Source of the DNA: an uncultured Prevotella sp.
GTDB lineage: Bacteria; Bacteroidota; Bacteroidia; Bacteroidales; Bacteroidaceae
Reading direction: 5' to 3'
Length of the DNA: 43,022 nt
Assembly: GCA_946183415.1 (NCBI GenBank)
Contig: CAMHAM010000023.1
Location: forward strand, 1-43,022
Below the pieces are notes generated by a model, which had not been told where the DNA came from, made no database searches, and saw nothing but the letters and a program-made list of their open reading frames with translations. This document shows positions 7,876 to 17,148 of this stretch, one piece after another (position 1 is the first letter of the stretch; every line of letters starts with the position of its first letter). The position numbers and the translations under genes were made by a program.

Positions 7876-7920
7876 AAGTGGAAGGGTGTGTGGGCTACAG
7901 AACTCTTAGGGCCGATGGAA

Positions 7921-7959
7921 AAATAAAAAAATCCCCCGCTCGGTGTGTGAGCGGGGGAT
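7921..7959 (-). terminator. Intrinsic terminator after the first Oar-like gene
   Basis: ATCCCCCGCTC (7931-7941) and GAGCGGGGGAT (7949-7959) form a perfect 11-bp GC-rich stem with loop GGTGTGT. On the minus strand it is followed by a T-rich tract (complement of 7921-7930), nine bases after the stop codon at 7969. Confidence 0.9.
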
Positions 7960-7968
7960 TGTCATTAT

Positions 7969-10900
7969 TTAATTGAACAGATATCTGATGGTGAACATAA
8001 TCCTGTAGGTGGAGGCTGTGCTCAGATAATTCTGAGAGGTTTCGAGGTGACGGGCGTTGTCAACTGTGTTGTAGGTGTATTTGCCTTTGTTGTATGACAA
8101 CAGGGCGTTGCCCGTAACCTGCTTGAAGAGTCCCCAGTCCTTGCAGAGGAAGTTGGGCAGGTTCTCAATGTCGATACCCAGCTGGAGGGTGTGCTTGGTC
8201 TTTCCGATCTCAAGGGTCATGTCGCGCTGGTACTTGAAGTCGAGCTGATGATGCCAGGGCATCTTGGCGCCGCCACGCTCAGCATACTGACCCTTGCGGT
8301 TCTTCAGATAGTTGTCCTGGTTGATATATGCCCAGAAGTCGTCACGCTGCATATCGGCTGTATATACCGAGGGGTTCTTGGCGTCGCCGTAGCTGCTCTC
8401 GGCAAAGTCCCAGCTGTTGAGTTCCTCGCGCGATGCAGGCACATAGATGAGGTTGCCTGGAGCAGAGGGGTCGCTGTTGACGTTGCTGCTGAAGATATAG
8501 CTGTAGCGGCTGTAGGCGTAGTTGCCGAGGTAACCGTACTGATAACCGTCGTAGACGAGGCTGAAGCGTGAGGTGGTATACTTCGACTCCTTCAGCGTGT
8601 AGCTGGCTGAGAGGAGCAGACGGTTTGGCGCTACGTAGGTGGCATAACCCAGCTCGTTGTCGTTGACGGCATGGACAGAGTTACGATAGTTGTTATAGGC
8701 TGACGAGACCTGATCGCCGATACCCTCGGTATAGCTCTTGGCCTTCGAGAAGGTATAGCTGGCTGAGAGGTCGAGACCGAAGTCGAACGACTTGCGCAGT
8801 TGGGCGCTCACTGACCAGTAGTATGCCTTGCTGCCTGCATTCTCGAGCAGATAGGCCGAGTGGTTGGCGTCGTAATAAGACATCTTATGGCGTACGTCGC
8901 CGTGCCCGAGGTCTACCGTTGACGTGCCGTCCCAGTAGATGTCGGCATTGGAGACAACGACCGGATTCAAGTCCTTGTTGAAGATACCTTCAAGGGTGAA
9001 GTCGATATCACCGGGAATCTTGGCATCGAAGGCCAGTGAAGCCTTCCACGTCTTCGGCATGCGGAGATCTTCGCTCAGGATGGTGGGGCTGCCAGGAACG
9101 GTGGTTGAGCTCTTGGCATTGATCTGCTTGAGCATCTCTTCCTGGCTGGTGGTGAAGCGCAGGTTCTGTGCCTGTTCACCGTTGGCGACGTATGAGGTCT
9201 GACCCATACCAGAGTTACCTACGGCAGAAACGAGCCATACGAAGGGCATGCGGCCTACGAAGAGACCCGTACCTCCTCGGAGGATGAGGTTACGCTGGCC
9301 CGTGATGTCCCAGTTGAAGCCTACGCGCGGAGAGACGCTGACGCTGGCACTAGGCACGTTGTCTGTGCGGAAATGGCGGCCCCCGAAGTCGATCTTGTAA
9401 TATTCCTCGTTGAAATTGTTTTCAAGGTTGGGGTAGGAGGGCAGTTCGAAGCGCACACCCAGCGACATGCGGAAGCGCTCGCTCCAGCTGATGTTGTCCT
9501 GCACGTAGAGCGACCACTGGTTGGTCTTCATCTTCGAAGTGAACATGGAGTGGCCCTCGTTGTTGCCGTATGTGATGCCGAATACGCGTGGTGCTCGTCC
9601 GAAGACGGCTCCCCAGTTGCCTGCTGTCACTTCCTCGGGCGTGGCCTCGAAGGCGTAGTAGCCTGCTGCAGCCTGAGCATAGCCGTTGGCTGCATAATTG
9701 TGCTCGAACTGGAGACCGGCAAACAGGTTGTGCTTGCCCAGTGTGAGGTTCACTTCATCGGTAATGACCGTATTCTTTGTCTGTGCCAGATTGCCGTAGG
9801 TGAACACATCGCCCGTGAGTGCCCAGGTAGGGTAGTGGTCCTGGCCGTCGTTCATGACAATCTCGACAACTGGTGCTGCATCGCCATACTCCGTTGAGCG
9901 GGGCTGATCCTGGAAGGAGTAGGTGCCGCGCAGGGTGTTCTGCACTTTGCCGAACTTACTGTTCAACTCGGCTGCAATGGAGGTGAAGCGGTACTCCGCA
10001 TAGTAGCGGCTGGAGAGCGACGACATACCGTAGTTGGTGTTGCTGCCGTATGTGTTCTGGTTTCCACCGTAGATCTTGGTGGCCTGGTTGCTGCCGATGG
10101 AGCGTGAAGCGGAAGCGGGGCTTGAGCCCTTGCGGTTTGACTTGGTGAAACGGACGTTGAACTTATGGTTCTCGTGGATGTTCCAGTCTAAACGGGCCAG
10201 GATACGATAGGCAGGTGTTTTGACGTTGTAGCCCTGCCATGGACCTGTGGTCAGGCCGTAGGTGTTCTGCATATAGGATGACAGGCTCTCCAGTTCCTCA
10301 ATCTGCGGGCGGCGGTTGGTGTTGGTATAAGGTGTAGAACCATCGCCGGCACGGGCTGCAGGGCCTGTGGTGACATTGTCTTCAATCTCACCGTTGACGA
10401 AGAAGAAGAGCTTATCCTTGATGATCGGGCCACCGAGGGTCAGTCCGTAGGTGTTGCTATGACCGTCGTCGACGGGCAGTGTCGTCGTGGCCACACGTGC
10501 ACCCTTCAGCGACGTGCTCGTCAGGTAGGTATAGAGTGAACCCTTAAACTGGTTGGTACCACTCTTCGTAACGGCATTGATGCCACCACCCGTAAATCCG
10601 CTCTGACGTACATCGTATGGTGTAATCGATACCGTCATCTGATCGAGGGCATCGAGTGAGATCGGGGTGCCGCCGCCTGGCAGCGGAGAAGCACCCAGGC
10701 CAAAGGCATTGTTGAATGATGCACCGTCGATGGTGACGCTCGACTGGCGGTAGTTACCACCACCAATGGCCATACCACTGGAAGAACTACTCTGTGGGGT
10801 CATCTTCATCAGGTCGGTCATCGAGCGACCTACTGTCGGGATGGATGCCATCTGGTTGGCATTCAGATTGGTCACTGCACCAGAACGGTCGCTGCGCATC

Positions 10901-11277
10901 GTGTTACGAGCTGCAGCAACGACTACAACTTCCTGTAACAATTCGCCTTCCTCAGACAACTTGGCGTCGATCACTGTGCTCTGACCCAGCGCGAGTTGGA
11001 TGTCTGTGAATTTCGTTGTCTGATAGCCGATATAAGATACTTCGACCTCATAAGGCCCACCTGCGCGCATACCTGTGATGGTATAGCGGCCGTCGATGTT
11101 GGTTACGGCACGATAGACAGATCCCGAAGGAATGTGCTTGGCGGTAATTGTAGCTCCAATGGCTTCTTCGTCGCCAGTGGTTACGATACCATTGATTCCT
11201 GATGTTGTTACCTGAGCGATGGCTGCTACTGTGATTGTCAGCAGCGTCATAACCATCATAAACAATCTTTTCTTCAT
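7969..11277 (-). CDS. Oar-like TonB-dependent outer membrane protein (copy 1)
   Basis: A 1102-residue outer membrane beta-barrel protein. Signal peptide (MKKRLFMMVMTLLTITVAAI, cleaved near AIAQ), then a carboxypeptidase-regulatory-like beta sandwich (about 22-110), a plug with TIDGASFNNAFGLG and ITPYDVRQSGFTGGGINAVT, and a long barrel ending in the aromatic beta signal TIRYLFN. The DVRQ-x-x-F-x-GGG-x-NA-x-TKSGTN segment is typical of Oar-family proteins rather than SusC. The ATG at 11277 is chosen because it begins the signal peptide; eight further in-frame codons upstream have no ATG start. Own promoter (11310-11317) and terminator (7921-7959) make it a single-gene unit. No SusD partner is adjacent. 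It is a paralogue of the protein at 12965-16228. Substrate or exported protein unknown. Confidence 0.88.
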   Translation of the reverse strand: MKKRLFMMVMTLLTITVAAIAQVTTSGINGIVTTGDEEAIGATITAKHIPSGSVYRAVTNIDGRYTITGMRAGGPYEVEVSYIGYQTTKFTDIQLALGQSTVIDAKLSEEGELLQEVVVVAAARNTMRSDRSGAVTNLNANQMASIPTVGRSMTDLMKMTPQSSSSSGMAIGGGNYRQSSVTIDGASFNNAFGLGASPLPGGGTPISLDALDQMTVSITPYDVRQSGFTGGGINAVTKSGTNQFKGSLYTYLTSTSLKGARVATTTLPVDDGHSNTYGLTLGGPIIKDKLFFFVNGEIEDNVTTGPAARAGDGSTPYTNTNRRPQIEELESLSSYMQNTYGLTTGPWQGYNVKTPAYRILARLDWNIHENHKFNVRFTKSNRKGSSPASASRSIGSNQATKIYGGNQNTYGSNTNYGMSSLSSRYYAEYRFTSIAAELNSKFGKVQNTLRGTYSFQDQPRSTEYGDAAPVVEIVMNDGQDHYPTWALTGDVFTYGNLAQTKNTVITDEVNLTLGKHNLFAGLQFEHNYAANGYAQAAAGYYAFEATPEEVTAGNWGAVFGRAPRVFGITYGNNEGHSMFTSKMKTNQWSLYVQDNISWSERFRMSLGVRFELPSYPNLENNFNEEYYKIDFGGRHFRTDNVPSASVSVSPRVGFNWDITGQRNLILRGGTGLFVGRMPFVWLVSAVGNSGMGQTSYVANGEQAQNLRFTTSQEEMLKQINAKSSTTVPGSPTILSEDLRMPKTWKASLAFDAKIPGDIDFTLEGIFNKDLNPVVVSNADIYWDGTSTVDLGHGDVRHKMSYYDANHSAYLLENAGSKAYYWSVSAQLRKSFDFGLDLSASYTFSKAKSYTEGIGDQVSSAYNNYRNSVHAVNDNELGYATYVAPNRLLLSASYTLKESKYTTSRFSLVYDGYQYGYLGNYAYSRYSYIFSSNVNSDPSAPGNLIYVPASREELNSWDFAESSYGDAKNPSVYTADMQRDDFWAYINQDNYLKNRKGQYAERGGAKMPWHHQLDFKYQRDMTLEIGKTKHTLQLGIDIENLPNFLCKDWGLFKQVTGNALLSYNKGKYTYNTVDNARHLETSQNYLSTASTYRIMFTIRYLFN

Positions 11278-11309
11278 TGCAATCTGTTGTTTGTTAGTCA
11301 ATTTTGCTG

Positions 11310-11317
11310 CAAAGTTA
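11310..11317 (-). promoter_or_regulatory. -7 promoter element TAACTTTG of Oar-like copy 1
   Basis: On the minus strand TAACTTTG fits TAnnTTTG exactly, 32 bases before the ATG at 11277 and just downstream of the terminator of the preceding unit. Confidence 0.7.
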
Positions 11318-11350
11318 CGTTTTTAATTCCATAGTTGCAAACTTTTAAAT

Positions 11351-11382
11351 AAAAAAGTGCACAGGAGAGATACCCTGTGCAC
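11351..11382 (-). terminator. Intrinsic terminator after the BACON lipoprotein gene
   Basis: GTGCACAGG (11357-11365) pairs with CCTGTGCAC (11374-11382); on the minus strand the stem is followed by TTTTTTATTT. It closes the Oar copy 2 / BACON lipoprotein unit and separates it from Oar copy 1. Confidence 0.88.
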
Positions 11383-11428
11383 TCATTATGAAGGCTGATT
11401 TTTTAATCTGTCTGTCTTGATGCAGCGA

Positions 11429-12946
11429 TTAATTTGCACTTACTAGTGAGAAGAACACACCTCCGTTCACCTGAGGCACATCCTTATAAGTAGACTTCGG
11501 ACCTATGACGGTCAGCACGTCGCCAACAGCTATGCCATACTGGGCAACAGCACCCTTACGGGCATCACCGGTAGCACCCCATCCGGGATAGCAGCCATAG
11601 ACATACAATGTGTTAGTGCCGTCGCTGATGTAGAGGTTTCCATACTGGTCGTTTGCAATCTCTGTCACTACACCTGACACCATGTAATAATTATCCTTGG
11701 AGTCCTCCTTGGCCAGGAAGTCGGCAATGCTGATTTCCTCAACGATGGCCTTAATCATCTCAATGGTGCCAGATACCATCTGCGGATTGTCCTTATAGGC
11801 GCCACGCTTGCCGCGTACCGTAACGACGTCGCCTACTTTAAGGGCAGACGCTACGAAGTTGTCCGTGCGATAGATGAGTGTCTCACCAGACCAGTCTTTC
11901 AGATAGAAGCTCTGTCCCTGCTTGTCACTGTCGTAAAGACCGCTTATCACGCCAGTCAGACGATACTGGGTGTCACCCACCTCTGCGGCAAGGAAGTCGG
12001 CCACAGAAGCCTCGATGATGGCACCAGCCTGATTGATGGTCGCCTGTGAGGTGTATTCCTTCTTGCCATCTGTCGTCTTGAAGGTAACAGTCGTGAAACG
12101 GTCGCCGCCGGCATTGGGAGCAGCACGGAAGGTGACAACAGGATTGGCGCCTACGGTCGAAGAAACCACGCCAAGCCAGTCTTGAGCCTCTGCGGGTATT
12201 TCTACGGCTACACCTGTACCCTTGCAAGTAAGGTGGGCCACAATGTCGCCACCCTCAAGAGGCAAGGTGCCGTCACCAGCAACACCGTCCACTGTCAGGG
12301 AGTCGACCTTGATCAGTGACTTGTTAATCTTGATCACGCTGACATTTACGAGTTCCACAGTGCCGTTATAGGTAGTCTTCGGACCCTCAACGGTCACCTC
12401 GTCGCCTACCTCGATTCCAAGGCTCAGGAAGTTCTTCTCGGCACCGCTCTTGTCGAGTGTACCATAGATATATACCTCGCCAGTACCATCATTCAAATAC
12501 CAGTTACCATAAGTGGTATTGGCAATCTTGGTGACAGCACCAGTTACGCGATAGGTCTTTGAGTCAGGACCAGCAAGAACCTCAGCACAAGTAGCCGTCG
12601 AAACGGTGGCAACTCCCTGAATGACGTTGATACGCTGTGTCAGGCCCTCACATGAAATGATAACCTCGGCAGTGCGTCCCTCAGCTGCATCAGCAGAGAA
12701 GGAAATAGAGCCATTACCGCTACCAGAAGCAGGAGATACGGTCAGCCACTCAGGTGCACCAGATACAGACCAACTGCCGGCTGCCTCTATATCAATGGAG
12801 GTAGAGCCACCGCTGGTGCTGAGCGATACGTAAGACTGCGATACGCGGAGCTCATGGAGATAAGTAGGATTCTTATCGTCGTTGCAGCTTGTAAACACTG
12901 CAGCTACGATGGCCATGAGAGACGGAATAATATATTTCAGTTTCAT
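11429..12946 (-). CDS. BACON and OB-fold-like repeat lipoprotein
   Basis: A 505-residue lipoprotein: signal with lipobox FTSC (about residue 20) followed by acidic NDDKN, compatible with surface display in Bacteroidota. A BACON-type beta domain is seen at about 35-115 (SGGSTSIDIEAAGSWSVSG, then EWLTVSPASGSGNG), and a second BACON-like stretch at about 215-310 (WLGVVSSTVGANPVVTFRAA). Three OB-like modules lie at about 120-210, 320-390 and 400-500, each with the pattern Y-x-V-[ST]-G-x-[IV] ... YGN-[LW]-Y-[LI]-x-DG ... V-G-D-x-[VL]-T-V-x-G. BACON domains are thought to bind carbohydrate or mucin; OB-like modules of this kind occur in secreted Bacteroidota proteins of unknown role. It follows Oar copy 2 by 18 bp and ends at a terminator, so it is likely the surface partner of that barrel. 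Confidence 0.82.
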   Translation of the reverse strand: MKLKYIIPSLMAIVAAVFTSCNDDKNPTYLHELRVSQSYVSLSTSGGSTSIDIEAAGSWSVSGAPEWLTVSPASGSGNGSISFSADAAEGRTAEVIISCEGLTQRINVIQGVATVSTATCAEVLAGPDSKTYRVTGAVTKIANTTYGNWYLNDGTGEVYIYGTLDKSGAEKNFLSLGIEVGDEVTVEGPKTTYNGTVELVNVSVIKINKSLIKVDSLTVDGVAGDGTLPLEGGDIVAHLTCKGTGVAVEIPAEAQDWLGVVSSTVGANPVVTFRAAPNAGGDRFTTVTFKTTDGKKEYTSQATINQAGAIIEASVADFLAAEVGDTQYRLTGVISGLYDSDKQGQSFYLKDWSGETLIYRTDNFVASALKVGDVVTVRGKRGAYKDNPQMVSGTIEMIKAIVEEISIADFLAKEDSKDNYYMVSGVVTEIANDQYGNLYISDGTNTLYVYGCYPGWGATGDARKGAVAQYGIAVGDVLTVIGPKSTYKDVPQVNGGVFFSLVSAN

Positions 12947-12964
12947 ATTGTCTTGACCTTTAAA

Positions 12965-15900
12965 TTAGTTGAACATATACTTAACACCAATAGAAGCATA
13001 CCAGCACTGGCCGATAGCGTGGTTGGGAACCCAAGTCTCAGTGTTGCCGTTGATGACAGCAGGTGTAGAGAAGGTTGCATAACCATCTGCGTCGACACCC
13101 TCGTACTTCAGGATACGGGCCTCAGAGCCGATAGCAGGATTCAGATATTTCATCACGCCCCAGCTTGACTTGAAGAGGTTCATCAGGTTCTTGATATCCA
13201 GGCTGAGCTGCAGCGTGTGCTTGGCCTTGCAGATATTCAGCTTGAAGTCGTGCTTGTAGCTGAAGTCGAAGCGATGAACCCATGGAGAGTAAACGCTGTA
13301 GGCCTCGGCATACTCGCCCTGATGCTTCTTCAGGTAGCTGTCTTGATGAACAAAGTCCATGAAGCGCTGCTTGTCGCTCTCAGATACGAAACGGAACTTG
13401 CCAGAGCCAACACCTACCTCATCGTCTGTAGGAACATAGATGGCGTCGTAGTTGTAACCGTCGCTGTTGATATCGTTCACCATCATGTAAGAGTAGTTGT
13501 AACCGCCTCGCCAGGTCTCATAGATCAGACTGTAATGGTTGCCACTCTTGTCGTGGATCGTAGCAGAAGCCACGATACGGTCAGGTGTCACGTACTGTGA
13601 GTTGTGCAACTTGATATTGTTCGGACCCTCAGAGGTGGGAACGTATGTAAAGGCAGACTCAGCAGCAGAACCAGGCATACCAGTAACCTCCTTGGAAACG
13701 GTATGAGTGTAGGCTGCCATCAGGCTGATATACTCAGCGGGCTGTGCAGTCAGCGTCACGTTACCCGACCATCCGTAGCCACGACGAGTGTTCTCGAGCA
13801 CGAAGGCCTTGGTGCCTGTGCGGAAACCTGCAGGATAGATAGGACGGTTGTCTGCACCATTGAAGCGTGCGAATCCACCTACGTTGGGGATACTCCAGTC
13901 AGAGATGCTCACGCCGTTGATTGTCTTATTGAAGATACCCTCAACAGTAGCGGTGAACGGGAAGGATACGGGCAGCTGATAGTCAACGGCCAGAGAGGTC
14001 TTCCATACCTGAGGCATTTTGAAATCGGGATCTACACCACAGATAGATGAAGGAGCGGCTCCCTTCTCAGGTGTGATGTCCATCGGATAGCCGAGTGACT
14101 GCAGCTTGTTCTTCATGGTTTCGATGTCTGTCATCATACCACCAGCGAACTCATCCATTGTGAAGCCCATCTTCTTGGCGTTAGCGGCGTTGACCTGTGC
14201 CTGATACTGCACCATACCACCGTTGGTAGGCATGTTGGTGAAGAATACGAGAGGCAGACGGCCAGAGAAGAGACCAGTACCACCACGCAGCTTCAGGCTC
14301 TTGTCGCCTAAGATGTCGTAGGTAAAGCCGAAACGTGGAGAGAAGGTAATGCTGTTACCAGGCCACTTACCAGTGTCGATATGACGGCCGTTGTAGTCGA
14401 TGTCGAGGATGGCCTTGTTGGTCATCAAGTCTTTATTGTTGAAGAAGAGGCCATCGACACGGAGACCGAGTGTCATCTTCAGATTGTCTGTGATGTTCCA
14501 ATCGTCCTGAGCATAGATACCTGGGCGATTGAACTGCACGCGTGCAGCTGGCTTTGACTCGCCACCGTAACCATAGGTCAGACAGAAGATTTCAGGAGCA
14601 GCTCCGTTGATGAAGTCCTCTATACTATTATAGCGATAGTAACCTGTACCGTTACGCATGTACTGGTTGTCGGCCATCTGATGCTCGAACATGATACCTG
14701 CGGTAAGCTTGTGCGCACCCATATAATAGGTGATGTCGTCCTTGATGTTCCAAATCGTGTTGTGAACAGCGTTGTTGTAAGTAAACAGCTCATAACCAAG
14801 GGCCATGTAGTTGTTGTCGCCACCATCGAGGATGTCAACGAACGGGAACTCTGAAGAGTTGGTACCACGGATATCATCGAGCTTTGAGAAAGTTGCCAGG
14901 AACTGGTTGGAGAGGTTCTCTGTGAAACGGCTGTTCAAGTCGATAGAGAATGAGTGTACGATATTCTCCATAGAGTACATGGAGTTGGCAAACGACATGG
15001 AGTACTGTGATGTACGGGCACCACTCATACGCGTACCACCGTCCATAGAAGTGGCGTTAGGCGCGTTCCAGATGTTATTCTTGGTGAAGTTGTAGCGCAG
15101 AGCCAGATGATGTCTGTCTGTGATGTTCCAGTCGAGGCGAGCCAGGATTTTATAGTTGCTCTCGTCAGCAGGGAAGTCCGTCCACGAGCCAGTGTCGTAT
15201 CCGTACTTGTTCTTGACGTGGTTTGAAACAGTCTGGAGATCAGAGAGTTTTGTGCGTGAGATGTAGTTGTCGGCATCTGCTACTCCGTTTGCAGAACCCT
15301 GCCAGCGGTTAGCGATGGTAGGAATCTTAGACATTTCACCGTTTACGAAGATAAACAGCTTGTCCTTGATGATCGGACCACCAAAGGTGAAACCATAAGT
15401 CGTCTGGCTGTCCTTAGCTCGTGCACCTGCTATCTGCTCGCGGTCGATAGCGTCACCACGCAGATTTTCGTTTCTGTGGTAAATATAGGCGCTGGCCTTG
15501 TAGGTGTTGGTACCTGACTTCGTGATAGCGTTCACACCACCACCGATGAAGTTGGTCTGACGAACGTCATACGGAGAAATAACCACCTGCAACTCCTCGA
15601 TAGCATCGAGTGAGATAGGATTACCACCACCAGGCAACTTGTCGGAAAGACCGAAGTTGTTGTTGAAGTTGGCACCGTCGACTGTGAAGTTAGCGGTTCG
15701 GCCATCAGATCCTGCGAAGCTCATGCCGTTACCACCATAAGGCGACAGACGTGTCACATCAGTAATGCTACGGCTTACTGTAGGCAGGTTCTGGATCTGT
15801 GAACTGTTAATGTTTGTAGAAGCACCAGTCTTTTCAGCGGCAAACTTCGAAGCCTTACCGCTTACAATGACCTCTGCCAGCTCATTAGCATCCTCTGAAA

Positions 15901-16228
15901 GCCATACAGACAAATTGTAGGTCTCACCGAGCTGAAGGTTTACCCCCTTCACGGTCTTGGGCTGGAATCCAATGTAGGAAACCGTCACACTGTACGGACC
16001 TCCTGTACGCATACCCTGAATGGTGAAACGACCAGAAGTGTTGGTCACTGCAGCATAGCGGGTACCTGAAGGCTCATGGATGGCCTGAATAGTTGCACCG
16101 ATGACTTCCTCGCCGTTTGCATCGTCGAGAGTCACCTTACCAGCCAAACTTGATGTAGTTACCTGTGCTAAGGCTGTTAACGACATTGTTAACAACATAG
16201 CAACCAGAAAGAATAATCTTTTCTGCAT
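12965..16228 (-). CDS. Oar-like TonB-dependent outer membrane protein (copy 2)
   Basis: A 1087-residue outer membrane barrel protein with signal peptide (cleaved near ALAQ), carboxypeptidase-regulatory-like domain (about 20-110), plug containing TVDGANFNNNFGLSDKLPGG and ISPYDVRQTNFIGGGVNAIT, and a barrel ending in GVKYMFN. These segments line up closely with copy 1 at 7969-11277, so the two are paralogues, but spacing and barrel loops differ. Oar proteins in Myxococcus are linked to export of a signalling protease; in Bacteroidota the role is mostly unknown. It is the first gene of a two-gene unit with the BACON lipoprotein. The 5' leader of about 60 bases contains a GGAGGGATTCGTCCCCCC hairpin. 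Confidence 0.88.
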   Translation of the reverse strand: MQKRLFFLVAMLLTMSLTALAQVTTSSLAGKVTLDDANGEEVIGATIQAIHEPSGTRYAAVTNTSGRFTIQGMRTGGPYSVTVSYIGFQPKTVKGVNLQLGETYNLSVWLSEDANELAEVIVSGKASKFAAEKTGASTNINSSQIQNLPTVSRSITDVTRLSPYGGNGMSFAGSDGRTANFTVDGANFNNNFGLSDKLPGGGNPISLDAIEELQVVISPYDVRQTNFIGGGVNAITKSGTNTYKASAYIYHRNENLRGDAIDREQIAGARAKDSQTTYGFTFGGPIIKDKLFIFVNGEMSKIPTIANRWQGSANGVADADNYISRTKLSDLQTVSNHVKNKYGYDTGSWTDFPADESNYKILARLDWNITDRHHLALRYNFTKNNIWNAPNATSMDGGTRMSGARTSQYSMSFANSMYSMENIVHSFSIDLNSRFTENLSNQFLATFSKLDDIRGTNSSEFPFVDILDGGDNNYMALGYELFTYNNAVHNTIWNIKDDITYYMGAHKLTAGIMFEHQMADNQYMRNGTGYYRYNSIEDFINGAAPEIFCLTYGYGGESKPAARVQFNRPGIYAQDDWNITDNLKMTLGLRVDGLFFNNKDLMTNKAILDIDYNGRHIDTGKWPGNSITFSPRFGFTYDILGDKSLKLRGGTGLFSGRLPLVFFTNMPTNGGMVQYQAQVNAANAKKMGFTMDEFAGGMMTDIETMKNKLQSLGYPMDITPEKGAAPSSICGVDPDFKMPQVWKTSLAVDYQLPVSFPFTATVEGIFNKTINGVSISDWSIPNVGGFARFNGADNRPIYPAGFRTGTKAFVLENTRRGYGWSGNVTLTAQPAEYISLMAAYTHTVSKEVTGMPGSAAESAFTYVPTSEGPNNIKLHNSQYVTPDRIVASATIHDKSGNHYSLIYETWRGGYNYSYMMVNDINSDGYNYDAIYVPTDDEVGVGSGKFRFVSESDKQRFMDFVHQDSYLKKHQGEYAEAYSVYSPWVHRFDFSYKHDFKLNICKAKHTLQLSLDIKNLMNLFKSSWGVMKYLNPAIGSEARILKYEGVDADGYATFSTPAVINGNTETWVPNHAIGQCWYASIGVKYMFN

Positions 16229-16293
16229 AAAATTAGAACTGTTTTAATTAATTAAATGAGGGGGGGACGAATCCCTCCTTTGTTATTTCGCTG

Positions 16294-16301
16294 CAAAGAT
16301 A
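16294..16301 (-). promoter_or_regulatory. -7 promoter element TATCTTTG of Oar copy 2 / BACON unit
   Basis: A perfect TAnnTTTG match on the minus strand, 65 bases before the ATG at 16228. The leader carries a G-run/C-run hairpin close to 16258-16277. Confidence 0.7.
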
Positions 16302-16371
16302 AAAAATTTATTTTGAATTAATGTTATAAAAAGGCAACTTTTTTTAAAAACGGTGAAAATTGTTGCGCTAT

Positions 16372-17148
16372 TTATCTTAGCACGATGCCAGTCAGTATGC
16401 GTCCAGAGGAAATTCCTAACCTTCTGGCTGAAAAATAATCCTCCACTTCATCATAGGTGCAGATACCACATTCCTCGATATTCTCGGCTTTGATGCCTGT
16501 CGCCTCCAGTTGCAAGCGACAGCATGCCCACAAGTCAATGTGCCATTTCTGCTCCTTACGGCTGATCTGCTCCATAGGGTAGCCTGCGTCTGAGAAAGCC
16601 TCATAGACCTCGTCGCCCACCTCGAAGTTCTTCAAAGAGATGCCTGGTCCAATCACGGCTTTCAGCATCTCAGGATTGGATTGATAAGCCCTTTGCATAG
16701 AGATGACTACGCGCCCTGTGATGTTGGCTACCGTTCCTCGCCAGCCGCTGTGCACCACACCAGCAGCATGGTGCTCAGGGTCATATATAATAATAGGTAT
16801 GCAGTCGGCGGTAGAGACTCCTATACAGATGTGCCTCATGTTTGTTATCAGCGCATCGATGCCTTCCAGCACCTGTTTACGGATATCCTCTGATAGCAGG
16901 AAAAAAGTCTTTCCTATCTGGCTGACCCCAGTATCGTGTACCTGATGGGGCATTACCAGGCGGTCTTCAGCTACAGCCAATGCCTTGCAAAGCAACTTTC
17001 GGTTCTTGGCGATGGCTTCTGGATGATCACCACAGTAAAGGTTCACGTTCAGTTCGCCATAGTTCCCCTGACTATAGCCTCCGTGGCGAGTCGTGCTGAA
17101 TGCTGTCACATTCTCGGCAATGTGGTAATAGTGAAGTTCTGGGGTCAT
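16372..17148 (-). CDS. pgeF: Peptidoglycan editing factor PgeF (laccase-domain, YfiH family)
   Basis: A 258-residue member of the multicopper-oxidase-like YfiH family. In E. coli PgeF removes mis-incorporated L-serine from peptidoglycan precursors; relatives also act on purine nucleosides. The metal-binding core is visible: [33 protein letters not shown] and the later AVIGPGISL, giving the conserved Cys and His ligands. The C-terminus ([19 protein letters not shown]) matches the family's F-x-x-R-R-x-G-x-x-G-R ending. The ATG overlaps the stop of obg by 4 bp (ATGA), the common Bacteroidota order obg then pgeF. Last gene of the hpt-adk-obg-pgeF run. Confidence 0.93.
   Translation of the reverse strand: MTPELHYYHIAENVTAFSTTRHGGYSQGNYGELNVNLYCGDHPEAIAKNRKLLCKALAVAEDRLVMPHQVHDTGVSQIGKTFFLLSEDIRKQVLEGIDALITNMRHICIGVSTADCIPIIIYDPEHHAAGVVHSGWRGTVANITGRVVISMQRAYQSNPEMLKAVIGPGISLKNFEVGDEVYEAFSDAGYPMEQISRKEQKWHIDLWACCRLQLEATGIKAENIEECGICTYDEVEDYFSARRLGISSGRILTGIVLR

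Larger units (their letters stand above)
7120..7968. other. Repeat-rich intergenic region without a supported gene
   Basis: About 850 bases between the exporter promoter and the end of the first Oar-like gene. It holds an 11-bp-unit inverted repeat, three 22-bp tandem repeats, a hairpin terminator, a pair of 22-bp repeats, a long nested inverted repeat with an AT-only core, and the terminator of the Oar-like gene. No reading frame here has a family signature or a believable start; the best is a 76-codon frame that runs straight through a terminator and repeats. Confidence 0.7.
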
